From Promethearchaeota archaeon (GTDB taxonomy: Archaea > Asgardarchaeota > Lokiarchaeia > Sigyniarchaeales > SOKP01): DNA of 64,000 nucleotides. The notes beneath the pieces are model-generated. The model did no database searches. It had not been told where the DNA came from and worked only from the letters and a program-made list of their open reading frames with translations. Shown piece after piece: positions 41,634 to 51,015 of this stretch. Each line of letters starts with the position of its first letter. The first letter of the stretch is position 1. The stretch spans positions 28,902 to 92,901 of the forward strand of contig JAEOSU010000018.1 of assembly GCA_016840165.1 (NCBI GenBank), in the 5' to 3' direction. The position numbers were made by a program, and so were the translations under genes.

Positions 41634-42551
41634 ATGAAAACCGATTTATTATCAGAGAAGAAAGTAATCATAACCGCAGCTATAACAGGCGGAATTCATG
41701 GGAAATGGGCTAACCCTTCTTTGCCAATAACTGCAGAAGAACAGGCTCAGGACGCCTTAGAATGTTATAATGCAGGAGCTTCGATAGTACATATACATGT
41801 AAGAGGGGATGATGGACAAAATACTCCTGATTTGAAATATTATAATAAGACGGTAAAACTTATTGGTGAAAAATGCCCAATCATTCGCCAAATAGGAAAT
41901 GGTATTGGGGCACGCGTCGAAACCACTCATACTATCACCAAGACTGGAAGAAAGCAAGTTCATTCCGAGATTGTCCAACCTACCTTAAAAGAGCGATTAA
42001 ATCTTTTAAATATTAATCCTCCTCCAGAAATGCATACAATAAATGCTGGAACCTTTGAATTCCGTACTCCTTATGGGGGCGCCGTATTTCAAAATCCGAT
42101 GGATTTTAATATGAAATATATTAGACGATGCAAAAAGAAAGGCTTTGGGTTAGAAATTGAAGTATATGATTCAAGTCATATTGCAAATATTCTAGAGCTA
42201 GTAGATCAAGGAATTTTAGTACCACCACTTCATTTTAGCATCGTATTAGGCATTAAAGGGGGTGCCCCAGCTAGTATTGAGAATTTGTTGCATATGGTCC
42301 ACCAAATCCCCAAAGATTCGACTTGGCAAGTAGTAACAGTGGGCAAGTATAACTTACGGACTACTTTAGTTGCTATGTGTATGGGAGCGAACGTCCGTAC
42401 GGGTTTAGAAGATACGATATACTATGAAAAAGGAGAGTTAGTAAAAAATAATGCCCAATTAGTTAAACGAATGGTTCGCTTGGCAAAAGAAATCGGGAGA
42501 GACCCCGCTACGGTTGATGAAGCTAAAGAAATGTTAGGATTAAACAAATAA
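41634..42551 (+). CDS. BKACE family (3-keto-5-aminohexanoate cleavage enzyme-like)
   Basis: The 305-residue TIM-barrel protein has A-A-I-T-G-G near 17-22, S-I-V-H-I-H-V-R near 48-55 with the two zinc-binding His, and the conserved G-G-A-P-A-S and G-A-N-V-R-T-G-L-E-D near the end. BKACE enzymes cleave beta-keto acids with acetyl-CoA. The founding member, Kce, is a step of lysine fermentation, and others act on carnitine or other beta-keto acids. No lysine-fermentation partner is visible, so the substrate is open. With nearby hydroxyacyl-CoA dehydrogenases it fits a beta-keto acid degradation set. Confidence 0.9.
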   Translation: MKTDLLSEKKVIITAAITGGIHGKWANPSLPITAEEQAQDALECYNAGASIVHIHVRGDDGQNTPDLKYYNKTVKLIGEKCPIIRQIGNGIGARVETTHTITKTGRKQVHSEIVQPTLKERLNLLNINPPPEMHTINAGTFEFRTPYGGAVFQNPMDFNMKYIRRCKKKGFGLEIEVYDSSHIANILELVDQGILVPPLHFSIVLGIKGGAPASIENLLHMVHQIPKDSTWQVVTVGKYNLRTTLVAMCMGANVRTGLEDTIYYEKGELVKNNAQLVKRMVRLAKEIGRDPATVDEAKEMLGLNK

Positions 42552-42629
42552 TTAAGTTAGAACTTAAGTGTTCCTTATTTTTCTTTTAAATATTTAAGAA
42601 AAAAATAAAAAAATAAAAAAGAATTTAAT

Positions 42630-44036
42630 TTATTTCAATTCTGGATGTTTCTGTATTTCTGCTCTTACATCTTCTAAACGTTTTCCATGCAAACCATAGG
42701 ATTTCATAAAAAGAATACCAATTACTAACGCTATAGCAGGAAATATGAACATTAAAGCTTTTAATCCCAATTCTTTTAAAAATGGATCAGGTACGATAAA
42801 TTCATATTGTTTATCCCAACCAATACCACCAAACATGCTCCAAAGTGTTAGTATCACCAATATAATTGAAATTCTATGAATAAATGCATTAATTCCGTAA
42901 AAACTCCCTGATCTTTTCATTCCAAATTTGAGGGCATCCTCATCAATGACATCAGCATGAATTATGTCAACATAAAATAGCGTTCCAGATAAAGCGAATC
43001 CTTGTACCGCTGTTATTATGATAAAAACGACTTGTAATTCTATTCCACTGATTAGAAAATATGGGAATAGAGACACTATCCATATACCCATGGTCAACAT
43101 AAAGGCATTTCTCATTCCTAATTTGAATCCAAGCTTTCTATGGAGTGGCATTGTTATCGCTGCTACCACAAAAGCTAACATTAAAGCGATGCTTGTAATT
43201 GTAGCATTATCAATTCCCATTACCTCATCAGCATATATAGGCAGAATGATTGGTAAAATACTAAATACATACCAAACCATAGTATTTGCAATAACAAATT
43301 TTACAAATGTTTTATTCGTTAATGTAATTTTTAGCGATTGAAAGAAAGAAGGCCTTTTTTCCAAATCTTCTGTTGATTCAGCTTTTTCTTTTATGCCTTT
43401 TAACAAAAATGGAATCGATAATATCAATGTAATTATAGCTATCACGACCATTGTTAAAAAGTATTCTCCCTTTATAGTTGGTACTTCTGCTGGTGAGTCA
43501 GGAACGTAATCACTAATAAAGATTGCTGGAACTAATGCACTAAGGATTAAAGCTATTATAGTTGTAATTTTTATAAATAAATTAGTCGCTGCTCGTTTTT
43601 TTTCAGTTGGAAACATTTCTGGGAATATAGCATTTACATTTACATCAAAAAGTGTATAAAAAAATTCGAAAATTATTATTATGAATAGAAAATAGAAGAA
43701 TTCAGATAATCTTGCACCTGTTTCAAATGGTACAAAGAATAAGAAAATCATCGATAGACATAATGGTATTATCGAAATCAATAAATAAAATTTGCGTTTA
43801 CCCCATTTTCCCCTAAATTTAGTCCGCTCCGACAGAGCACCGAGCATAGGATCATTGAAAGCATTCCATACACCCCATAAGACATATCCTAATATCATTA
43901 AGGGAGTAGGTATTCCAACAACCGTGAAATAGAAGGTAAATATGAGAAACTGGAATATTTGATAAGTTAATTGATCCGGAATAGCAGATAATCCAAAAAG
44001 GAACTTTTCCTTAAAAGGTAACTTTTCTTCACTCAT
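42630..44036 (-). CDS. MFS transporter, GPH (glycoside-pentoside-hexuronide) family
   Basis: The 468-residue protein has twelve membrane helices. It has the GPH motif following helix 2, N-D-P-M-L-G-A-L-S-E-R-T, then R-G-K-W-G-K-R-K. The family moves sugars with sodium or protons. The C-terminal tail after helix 12 (about 450-468) is hydrophilic. It is divergent from the next MFS gene at 44224. No sugar gene is near, so the substrate could equally be another osmolyte. Confidence 0.88.
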   Translation of the reverse strand: MSEEKLPFKEKFLFGLSAIPDQLTYQIFQFLIFTFYFTVVGIPTPLMILGYVLWGVWNAFNDPMLGALSERTKFRGKWGKRKFYLLISIIPLCLSMIFLFFVPFETGARLSEFFYFLFIIIIFEFFYTLFDVNVNAIFPEMFPTEKKRAATNLFIKITTIIALILSALVPAIFISDYVPDSPAEVPTIKGEYFLTMVVIAIITLILSIPFLLKGIKEKAESTEDLEKRPSFFQSLKITLTNKTFVKFVIANTMVWYVFSILPIILPIYADEVMGIDNATITSIALMLAFVVAAITMPLHRKLGFKLGMRNAFMLTMGIWIVSLFPYFLISGIELQVVFIIITAVQGFALSGTLFYVDIIHADVIDEDALKFGMKRSGSFYGINAFIHRISIILVILTLWSMFGGIGWDKQYEFIVPDPFLKELGLKALMFIFPAIALVIGILFMKSYGLHGKRLEDVRAEIQKHPELK

Positions 44037-44238
44037 TATTAATTCCTAATTTCTAAATAGATTTAATTAAACTTATTTAAATGAGATTTTATTTAAAATT
44101 ATGGTTTTATCCGGAATAATTGATTTGACTTATCCAATTGGATGAGGGGTTTCTCAAGTTTTCAATTATGCAACATTTATAAGATTTTGAATTAATTCAA
44201 TTTTATCAATTTACAAAAAATAATTGAGTGTTATTTCA

Positions 44239-45615
44239 ATGGAAACAGATGAAAATGAAATAGTAGAAGTTGAAACAGAGACCTCGAAACGGAACGTGTT
44301 TTTTTACGCAATGTATGATTTAGCCAATACCATCTACTCTATGATAATTGTAAGCTTAATTATTAACCGTTACGTATTAGTAATTGGACAATTGGAACAT
44401 GGAATGTCGTATGGGGATGCAAGTTTTCTCTTTGGCGTTGCAAGTGCAATTATGCAGATAGGAATTGCAGTTTTAGTACCTATAATGGGTGCGTTAAGCG
44501 ACCGAGCAGGAAAAAGAAAGCCTTTTGTAATAGGACTAACTTTTATTATTCTTATCTTTGCCAGCCTTATTGGGTTATATCACAATCTTGCATTTGTTTT
44601 ACTTTTTTATGTTATAGCAAACATAGCCTATAATTTTAGCTTAATTTTTTTTGATGCTATGCTTCCTTTTATCGCAAGAAAGGAGGATGTGGGAAAAGTG
44701 TCAGGTTTCACAGTTGCATGGGGGTATCTCGGAACGATTATTTCCCTCCTTGTTTTATTGCCTTTGATTGCAATATTTGGAAATGTAACAAGTGATACAA
44801 CTCAAGGACCACTCTCTTACGGGTACACTGAAACAATTTTACCATTTGTTTTATCCATGATCCTTTTTTTCGTTTTTGCTATACCCTTTTTCTTCGTACG
44901 TGAAAAACAGAAAAAAGGAAAATTACCATCTATCGCAAACTTAGTTTCTGGTGCCTTCAGACAAATAAAAGGAACCCTGAGAGATTTGAGAAAAAATAGA
45001 CAATTGTTTATATTCATGCTAGGATACTTTTTTGTTTCGGATATTGCCAGCGTAATAATTTTATATATGACACCATTAGTTACCGATGGTTTAATAATTG
45101 GTTTTACACCAGGCATAGGAGACGATACTGTAGCGATCATTTTTATAATAATTGCTACAGTTTCAGCGGTCGTATTTACTTACTTCGTTGGTAAATTTGG
45201 ACATAAATATGGCGCGAAAAAAACATTCTATCTCGTAGGTGCCCTATGGCTGACATCATTAACGATGGCTACAATCCTTACTTTTGTTACACCGTATATA
45301 TTGGTGGGCGCAAACCCAGAATTCATATTAAGTCTTCTTGTGGGCATAATAGCAGGGCCAGCTCTCGGAGGAACATGGGTTGCTCAACGCATAATGGTAG
45401 TTGAACTTGCTCCCCAAGAAAAATTTGGAGAATTTATGGGTTTTTCAGAAATTAGTAATAAAGCTTCTTCCGCTATTGGCCCATTAGTATGGGGTGCAAT
45501 TTTACTTACTTTTGATCTCATAGGAAAAATCGCTTATGGTTTTGCTTTAATTTCCGTTGGTTTAATTCTAGTTATAGGAATAGTAATTATCTCATTTGTA
45601 AAAACAGAAAAATAA
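44239..45615 (+). CDS. MFS transporter, UMF1/Atg22-like
   Basis: The 458-residue protein has twelve membrane helices and the Atg22/UMF1 start Y-D-L-A-N-T-I-Y-S-M near 31, then G-A-L-S-D-R-A-G-K-R-K-P-F between helices 2 and 3 and V-S-G-F-T-V-A-W-G-Y-L-G. Atg22 exports amino acids from the yeast vacuole; prokaryotic relatives are uncharacterised. An upstream TTG at 44224 adds five residues; I prefer the ATG at 44239. An acidic N-terminus precedes helix 1. A T-tract follows its stop. Confidence 0.83.
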   Translation: METDENEIVEVETETSKRNVFFYAMYDLANTIYSMIIVSLIINRYVLVIGQLEHGMSYGDASFLFGVASAIMQIGIAVLVPIMGALSDRAGKRKPFVIGLTFIILIFASLIGLYHNLAFVLLFYVIANIAYNFSLIFFDAMLPFIARKEDVGKVSGFTVAWGYLGTIISLLVLLPLIAIFGNVTSDTTQGPLSYGYTETILPFVLSMILFFVFAIPFFFVREKQKKGKLPSIANLVSGAFRQIKGTLRDLRKNRQLFIFMLGYFFVSDIASVIILYMTPLVTDGLIIGFTPGIGDDTVAIIFIIIATVSAVVFTYFVGKFGHKYGAKKTFYLVGALWLTSLTMATILTFVTPYILVGANPEFILSLLVGIIAGPALGGTWVAQRIMVVELAPQEKFGEFMGFSEISNKASSAIGPLVWGAILLTFDLIGKIAYGFALISVGLILVIGIVIISFVKTEK

Positions 45616-45626
45616 AACCAACTTTC

Positions 45627-45641
45627 TTTTTTTTTATTTTT
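45627..45641 (+). terminator. T-tract between convergent genes
   Basis: Nine T, an A, then five more T lie 12 bases past the UMF1-like gene stop. On the other strand the downstream side of the KBL gene is also T-rich in its sense. Both converge here. Confidence 0.5.
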
Positions 45642-45668
45642 ACAACTCGGAAAAAAATAAAAGAAAAA

Positions 45669-46856
45669 TTAAATAATATTCAACTTTTTACCAACTTTTT
45701 CAACTGCAGCTAATGCCATGTTTAAGTCTTCCTTGGTTAGCAAAGCATTCATTTGTACTCTTATTCGCGATAGTTCTCTTGCAACCATTGGGAACACAAT
45801 TGGTGTGCCATAAATATTTTCTTCTTCAAAAAGCAATCGGGCTAATTCTTGAGCTTTTCCTGGGTCCCCAATAATCAATGGGATAATTGGTGTTTGCGAG
45901 TTCCCCGTGTTATATCCTAAGTTCTGCACTTCTTTTTTGAAATAATTAGTATTATCCCATAAGCGCTGTACATGTTCCGGTTCACTCTCGACTACTTCTA
46001 TTGAAGCAGTGTTTGCTGCAACAATACCGGGAGGATGAGCAGTACTTAATAAATAGGTTCTGCTTTTATTCGCACAGAATTCGATTAAGTCTTTTGAACC
46101 TGCTACAGTACCTCCAAAGACTCCAAACCCTTTACTCATACTTCCTCCTTCAACATGCACTTTTCCTTGTAGATTGAAGTGAGCAACTATACCTCGACCA
46201 TTACCTAAAACTCCTTCCCCATGACAATCATCTACAAATATCATGGCTCCGAATTCCTTGCCAACTTTTGTAATTTCATCGAGAGGGGCCATATCTCCAT
46301 CCATAGAGAATACTCCATCCGTAATGATGCAAATTCTTCTCGGTTTACTTTTCTCCGCTTCCTTTAATTGGCGTTCTAAATCACCAACATCGCAATGTTT
46401 ATAAATAATTCGATTTGCTCCAGAGAGTCGAACACCATCAATAATAGAACCGTGGTTCAATTCATCTGAGACCACAATATCAGGCTTCCCAACTAACATT
46501 GGAATTAATCCTGAATTTACTGCAAATCCAGTTTGACATAAAAGCGAGGCTTCAACTTCCTTAAACTTTGCAAATTTCCTCTGGAATTCCATTGTTAAAT
46601 CAAAACTACCTGCAATTACAGGTACAGCTCCGGCTCCAGCACCATATTTCTTTATTGCATCTATACTGGCTTGGACAACTTTAGGATGAGTAGCTAAACC
46701 TAAATAATTATTTGTGTTTAACATTAATACTTTTTTTCCATCTACAACAGAATGAGGTTTAGACCCATCTTCAAGATAGCGAATTATCCATTCCAAATTC
46801 TTGTCTCGGAGATCGGTCATTTCTTCTTTTAAAAATGCTGTGGGTGAACGATTCAT
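45669..46856 (-). CDS. kbl: Glycine C-acetyltransferase (2-amino-3-ketobutyrate CoA ligase)
   Basis: The 395-residue PLP enzyme has the alpha-oxoamine synthase plan: N-N-Y-L-G-L-A near 49-55, H-G-S-I-I-D-G near 135-141, V-D-D-C-H-G-E-G near 208-215, and the PLP lysine K242 in G-G-S-M-S-K-G-F-G. KBL splits 2-amino-3-ketobutyrate and CoA into glycine and acetyl-CoA. AON synthase is a relative, but the divergent threonine dehydrogenase gene at 47040 makes KBL the better call. AAGGTGA (46861-46867 on the complement) precedes its ATG by four bases. Confidence 0.9.
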   Translation of the reverse strand: MNRSPTAFLKEEMTDLRDKNLEWIIRYLEDGSKPHSVVDGKKVLMLNTNNYLGLATHPKVVQASIDAIKKYGAGAGAVPVIAGSFDLTMEFQRKFAKFKEVEASLLCQTGFAVNSGLIPMLVGKPDIVVSDELNHGSIIDGVRLSGANRIIYKHCDVGDLERQLKEAEKSKPRRICIITDGVFSMDGDMAPLDEITKVGKEFGAMIFVDDCHGEGVLGNGRGIVAHFNLQGKVHVEGGSMSKGFGVFGGTVAGSKDLIEFCANKSRTYLLSTAHPPGIVAANTASIEVVESEPEHVQRLWDNTNYFKKEVQNLGYNTGNSQTPIIPLIIGDPGKAQELARLLFEEENIYGTPIVFPMVARELSRIRVQMNALLTKEDLNMALAAVEKVGKKLNII

Positions 46857-47039
46857 TATATCACCTTATATCTTATGAAATTCTTTATGATTTTATTACG
46901 TTAAGGTATTTAGAAGAATTTATATGTTTTACTTATATGAAAAATAGGGGCATGAAATGGGAAAAGAGAATAAAGCTTTTTTAATTGATATAATTATGAT
47001 TCATACATAAAAAATGTATACTCAAGAATAGGGATATAA
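46857..47039. promoter_or_regulatory. Divergent kbl/tdh promoter region
   Basis: The 183 bases between the two divergent genes hold both promoters. A Shine-Dalgarno-like AAGGTGA (complement of 46861-46867) precedes kbl, and AGGGAT (about 47029-47035) precedes tdh. Several TATA-like runs occur, such as acttatatg near 46930. Shared control of the threonine pathway is likely, but I found no clear operator. Confidence 0.45.
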
Positions 47040-47984
47040 ATGAGGAGAATTTTGGTAATAGGGGCAGCAGGGCAAATCGGAAGTGAATTAGTCCCTGAAC
47101 TACGAAAAAAATATGGCAATGATAATGTTATTGCTACGGGTAGAAAGACACCGCTTCCGGATGAGGTTAAAGAAAATGGTCCTGTAATTTATTTAGATGC
47201 TTTAGAAAAAATCTTGCTTTCAAAGGTACTTTTTGAATATGAAATTGATACTATATTTCATATGGCTTCAATTTTATCTGCGGTCGGAGAGAAGATGCCA
47301 CAAGCTGCTTGGAACATTAATATTAATGGTTTAATAAATGTATTAGAAGCTTCAAGGGCGTATGGTATTAAAACTCTTATATGGCCAAGTTCTATTGCTG
47401 CATTTGGACCAACGACCCCCCGAGAAAACACACCAAATACTACTATATTAGAACCAACCACGATGTATGGTATATCTAAAGTTGCGGGGGAATTACTCTG
47501 TGAATATTATTATCATAAGTATCAACTCGATGTTCGTTCCATTCGATTACCGGGAATTATAAGTAGCGAAACTTTACCTGGGGGAGGTACAACTGATTAC
47601 GCTGTAGAGATTTTTTATGAAACAATAAGAAATAAGCAATATACATGCTTTTTACGCGAAGATACCGTACTACCTATGATGTATATGCCCGATTGCAATA
47701 AAGCATTGATTGATTTATTAGAAGCAGATAATTCAAAACTAAAAAGGCGGGTATATAATATTACAGGGATGAGTTTTTCAGCAGGTGAAATTGCTTCTGA
47801 AATTAAAAAGCATTTTAAAGAGTTCACAATTGACTATAAACCTGATTTTCGACAGGAAATTGCGGATTCTTGGCCAAAATCAATAGATGATACACTTGCT
47901 CGTAAAGAATGGGGTTGGGAGCCAATGTACAATCTTGAATCTATGACAAAGGACATGATTGAGAAATTAAGTAAAAGGCTTTAA
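47040..47984 (+). CDS. L-threonine 3-dehydrogenase, epimerase (SDR) type
   Basis: The 314-residue protein has the SDR nucleotide site G-A-A-G-Q-I-G (8-14), H-M-A-S near 74-77, P-S-S near 116-118, and the catalytic Y143 and K147 in M-Y-G-I-S-K. The C-terminal G-G-G-T-T-D-Y-A and W-P-K-S-I-D-D-T-L-A-R-K-E-W-G-W match the short, epimerase-like threonine dehydrogenases. It oxidises threonine to 2-amino-3-ketobutyrate, which KBL, encoded divergently, would split into glycine and acetyl-CoA. A sugar-nucleotide epimerase is the alternative but the context argues against it. Confidence 0.87.
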   Translation: MRRILVIGAAGQIGSELVPELRKKYGNDNVIATGRKTPLPDEVKENGPVIYLDALEKILLSKVLFEYEIDTIFHMASILSAVGEKMPQAAWNININGLINVLEASRAYGIKTLIWPSSIAAFGPTTPRENTPNTTILEPTTMYGISKVAGELLCEYYYHKYQLDVRSIRLPGIISSETLPGGGTTDYAVEIFYETIRNKQYTCFLREDTVLPMMYMPDCNKALIDLLEADNSKLKRRVYNITGMSFSAGEIASEIKKHFKEFTIDYKPDFRQEIADSWPKSIDDTLARKEWGWEPMYNLESMTKDMIEKLSKRL

Positions 47985-48083
47985 TTAGAACCATATAGAT
48001 GATTTTAATTTCTTTCTAATTCTGTTTAAAAAATTTAAATCAATCTTTTAGATACTTTGAATCTTCCGAAAGATAAATTCGAG

Positions 48084-48287
48084 ATGTTAAACATAACTTA
48101 TATGACAGGCTTAGAAGGAACTCTATTGGTGAATTATGCAATAATAGATGAGAAATTCTATTCGACTTCCATTAATTTTCTTGTTGTTCTAGTAACCATA
48201 GTCATATTTGCATTATTTCTTATTGCTATGGGTATCTATATCTATAAGACAAGAATACCAGAGAATCCTAGAACTACTAAATCTTAA
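48084..48287 (+). CDS. Small single-pass membrane protein
   Basis: A 67-residue peptide with an outer N-terminus (M-L-N-I-T-Y-M-T-G), a 24-residue membrane helix (about 32-55) and a basic tail (Y-K-T-R-I-P-E-N-P-R). A TTG at 48057 in the same frame would add nine residues, so the start is open. A T-tract ends the transcript. No function is inferred. Confidence 0.45.
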   Translation: MLNITYMTGLEGTLLVNYAIIDEKFYSTSINFLVVLVTIVIFALFLIAMGIYIYKTRIPENPRTTKS

Positions 48288-48306
48288 ATTTTAAATGAAA
48301 AACTTA

Positions 48307-48315
48307 TTTTTTTTT
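48307..48315 (+). terminator. T-tract terminator
   Basis: Nine T on the + strand, 20 bases past the small membrane protein gene stop, followed by another T-rich run (48319-48324). This probably separates it from the ABC transporter genes. Confidence 0.45.
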
Positions 48316-48505
48316 CTTATTTTTAACCTAACTAGTTGATAAATCATCAAAGATTCAAATCACTTTTCCCTTATTTCACTTATAAAGCTTAAACATTAAT
48401 TATATAAAAGATAGCTCGCTTTGTACTTTCAAATATTGGACTAATAAAATAATAAATTAAATGAAAATAGAATTTAATTAAAAACTAAATGAATTGATTT
48501 GATAA

Positions 48506-49312
48506 ATGAAAATTAAAACAAGAAGTCAAAATAAGACTGTTTCTCCTGAAAATATTTTAGATCCGAATAATGAATATGCAATTAATATTCAAAATTTAGT
48601 GAAAAAGTACGAAGATATAACCGCCGTTAATAATTTGAATTTGAAGATAAAAAATGGAGAATTATTCAGTCTTCTTGGACCAAATGGAGCAGGAAAAACA
48701 ACTACTATCAATGTTCTGTCTGGATTAGTAAATCAGACGGATGGATTAGCGTTTGTGGGAGGATATAATGTAAGAAAAGAATTAAAATTTGTTAAACAAC
48801 TCATTGGTGTTTGCCCGCAAGAAGCAGCGATCTATAAATTTCTTACTGGAAAAGAAAATCTTAAACTATTTGGAAATCTCCATGGAATGCAGAAAAAAGA
48901 AATAGAAGAAAGGATTGAATATTTACTCAAGACTCTGGATTTTGAAGATGCAAGTCAGCGAAAAGTAAAAGGTTACAGCGGTGGAATGCTTCGTAAATTA
49001 AATATGCTAATGGCTCTAATTCATGATCCAAAAATCGCTTTTCTTGATGAACCAACGGTAGGAATGGATCCGAGAGCACGGAGAAAAGTATGGGGATTTA
49101 TTAGAGCTTTGAAAGAGCAGCAAAAAACGATAATCTTAACCACGCATTATATGGAAGAGGCTGAGGTACTGAGCGATAGAGTTGGAATTATTGATTATGG
49201 AGAACTCATTGCTATTGGGACTCCAAAAGAATTAATAAAAAAATATGAAGTAAAGAATCTAGAAGAAGTATTTTTAAAAATTACTGGCAGAAGAATTGTG
49301 GAGGGGATTTAA
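48506..49312 (+). CDS. ABC transporter ATP-binding protein (drug/multidrug export type)
   Basis: The 268-residue ATPase has Walker A G-P-N-G-A-G-K-T (58-65), Q-loop Q105, signature Y-S-G-G-M (157-161), Walker B I-A-F-L-D-E (177-182) and an H-loop in T-T-H-Y. The type is DrrA/CcmA-like, which pairs with ABC-2 permeases. The permease gene starts two bases after the stop, so they are an operon. The substrate is unknown; a drug or lipid-like compound is likely for this family. Confidence 0.93.
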   Translation: MKIKTRSQNKTVSPENILDPNNEYAINIQNLVKKYEDITAVNNLNLKIKNGELFSLLGPNGAGKTTTINVLSGLVNQTDGLAFVGGYNVRKELKFVKQLIGVCPQEAAIYKFLTGKENLKLFGNLHGMQKKEIEERIEYLLKTLDFEDASQRKVKGYSGGMLRKLNMLMALIHDPKIAFLDEPTVGMDPRARRKVWGFIRALKEQQKTIILTTHYMEEAEVLSDRVGIIDYGELIAIGTPKELIKKYEVKNLEEVFLKITGRRIVEGI

Positions 49313-49314
49313 AA

Positions 49315-50082
49315 ATGAATATACAGAGAGTTTTAGCATTAGTAAAAATGAATTTAAAAAAGATAATAAGAGAGCCAGCTTATCTCTTTTTGATGATCTT
49401 GTTTCCCGCAGCATTAACTCTGGTATTTGGATTAGCATTTGGAACAATAGATACTGGGATTGCTGGATTAAGTCAATTTGATTTAATGACACCAGGTTTG
49501 TTTGCTTATGCATGCATCTTTATAATTATGATTGTTGCTCAGACTTTTAGTGATGATCGTGAGCAGGGATTGTTAAAAAGAATAAATTTAACTCCTACGA
49601 CCTCAGCAGAATTTATGGGAAGCCACATTATTTCTAATACATTACTTTCTATTGTTCAAGTCGCAATAGTCGCAGTTTGTTCACTTCTTATAGGGTTCAG
49701 ACCTGAGGGGAATGTGATTGGATTTTTGCTCGCATTTCTCTTTATGATAATCCTTTCCATATGTTCGGTAGGTTTTGGTCTTTTATGCAGTACTATAGCA
49801 AAAAGTTCGGGGACAGCAACAGCGCTTTCCTTTATCTTTATCCTTCCTCAGATGTTCTTTGGTACGTTTGTCCCTTTAACTGATGCAACTAGAATAATCG
49901 CATACTTTTTGCCAAGTTATTACGCCACTGAATCACTAAGTTCGATATTGGTTGAAGGTATCCCCTTAACAGATTTAAGTATATGGATAAATCTGGGAAT
50001 ATTATCTCTAATGAGTATATTAATTATCGGTTTAGGGATTTTAATCTTCAAAAAATATGGAAAAAAATCAAATAGTAATTAA
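49315..50082 (+). CDS. ABC-2 type permease
   Basis: The 255-residue protein has six membrane helices. A large loop between helices 2 and 3 carries Q-T-F-S-D-D-R-E-Q-G-L-L-K-R-I, a typical ABC-2 motif. It starts two bases after the ATPase gene, with GGAGGGG at 49300-49306 as its ribosome site inside the end of the ATPase gene. It would form a dimer with two ATPase subunits. Confidence 0.9.
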   Translation: MNIQRVLALVKMNLKKIIREPAYLFLMILFPAALTLVFGLAFGTIDTGIAGLSQFDLMTPGLFAYACIFIIMIVAQTFSDDREQGLLKRINLTPTTSAEFMGSHIISNTLLSIVQVAIVAVCSLLIGFRPEGNVIGFLLAFLFMIILSICSVGFGLLCSTIAKSSGTATALSFIFILPQMFFGTFVPLTDATRIIAYFLPSYYATESLSSILVEGIPLTDLSIWINLGILSLMSILIIGLGILIFKKYGKKSNSN

Positions 50083-50213
50083 TTTCTTAATCTTTTTTCC
50101 TTTATTAAATATAAAAACCTAAATCTTTCTGTTTTAGAATTTAGAAAATATGATTCCTAAAGCGAATAAAATATTTAAAAATTGAACGCTTAAAATATTG
50201 TTGTGATACAAAG

Positions 50214-50984
50214 ATGAAAATTATTTTTCATGAAAGGTATTATAATGCCAATTATGCAATGGATCCTGCGGCTTCAGTAGGGCGTTTAGAGGGAATTATG
50301 AAGGCTCTCTCGAAGAATCCTAACTATGAAATAATAGAACCTTACCCTGCATCAAAAGATGATATATTAAGGGCTCACACAGAAAGACACTATAACTCTG
50401 TAAAAAGAAATCCTCTTCTTTATGAATTGGCTTCCTTAGCCGCTGGTGGTGCCATTGTTGCTGCAGAAGAAGCCTATAAGGGGGATCCGAGTTTTGCTGT
50501 AATAAGGCCTCCTGGACATCACGCTTCAGCCGATTCTTGCTGGGGTTTTTGCTATTTTAATAATATCTCAATTAGTTTGTTAAGACTTTACTCTGAAAAG
50601 AAGATAAACTCTGCGTTTATCTTAGATTTTGATCTTCATACGGGAGATGGGAATATAAACATTCTGCAAAATAGAAATGATGATTTCCGAGTAAAAATAC
50701 TCAATCCTGATGGGATTAATCGAGAAATTTATATGAGAGAAGTTGAGAATTATATGGAAAATTTATCTGATATTGATATTTTTGTTGCAAGTGCGGGATT
50801 CGACCAAGGAATCGAGGATTGGGGTCATTTACTGCATCCAGATGATTACTTTAAACTTGGAGAATTAATGAAGCAATACTCTGAGAAGCTATGTAAAGGA
50901 AGAAGATATGCACTTTTAGAAGGAGGCTATAATCATAATGTTCTTCCAAAAAATGTTGATTCCTTTTGTCAAGGTCTGAAATAA
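50214..50984 (+). CDS. Histone deacetylase-family protein (HDAC/AcuC/APAH fold)
   Basis: The 256-residue enzyme has R-P-P-G-H-H-A near 98-104 (H102, H103), the zinc ligands D140 and H142 in D-F-D-L-H-T-G-D-G, D197 in A-S-A-G-F-D-Q-G, and the G-G-Y loop. All the catalytic elements of the arginase/deacetylase fold are present. It is short relative to HDACs (about 340-380), missing part of the surface loops. Substrates in archaea could be acetylated proteins or polyamines. GTGAT precedes the ATG at ribosome-site distance. Confidence 0.87.
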   Translation: MKIIFHERYYNANYAMDPAASVGRLEGIMKALSKNPNYEIIEPYPASKDDILRAHTERHYNSVKRNPLLYELASLAAGGAIVAAEEAYKGDPSFAVIRPPGHHASADSCWGFCYFNNISISLLRLYSEKKINSAFILDFDLHTGDGNINILQNRNDDFRVKILNPDGINREIYMREVENYMENLSDIDIFVASAGFDQGIEDWGHLLHPDDYFKLGELMKQYSEKLCKGRRYALLEGGYNHNVLPKNVDSFCQGLK

Positions 50985-51015
50985 ATTTTACTTTTTTCTT
51001 CATTTAATCATAAGA

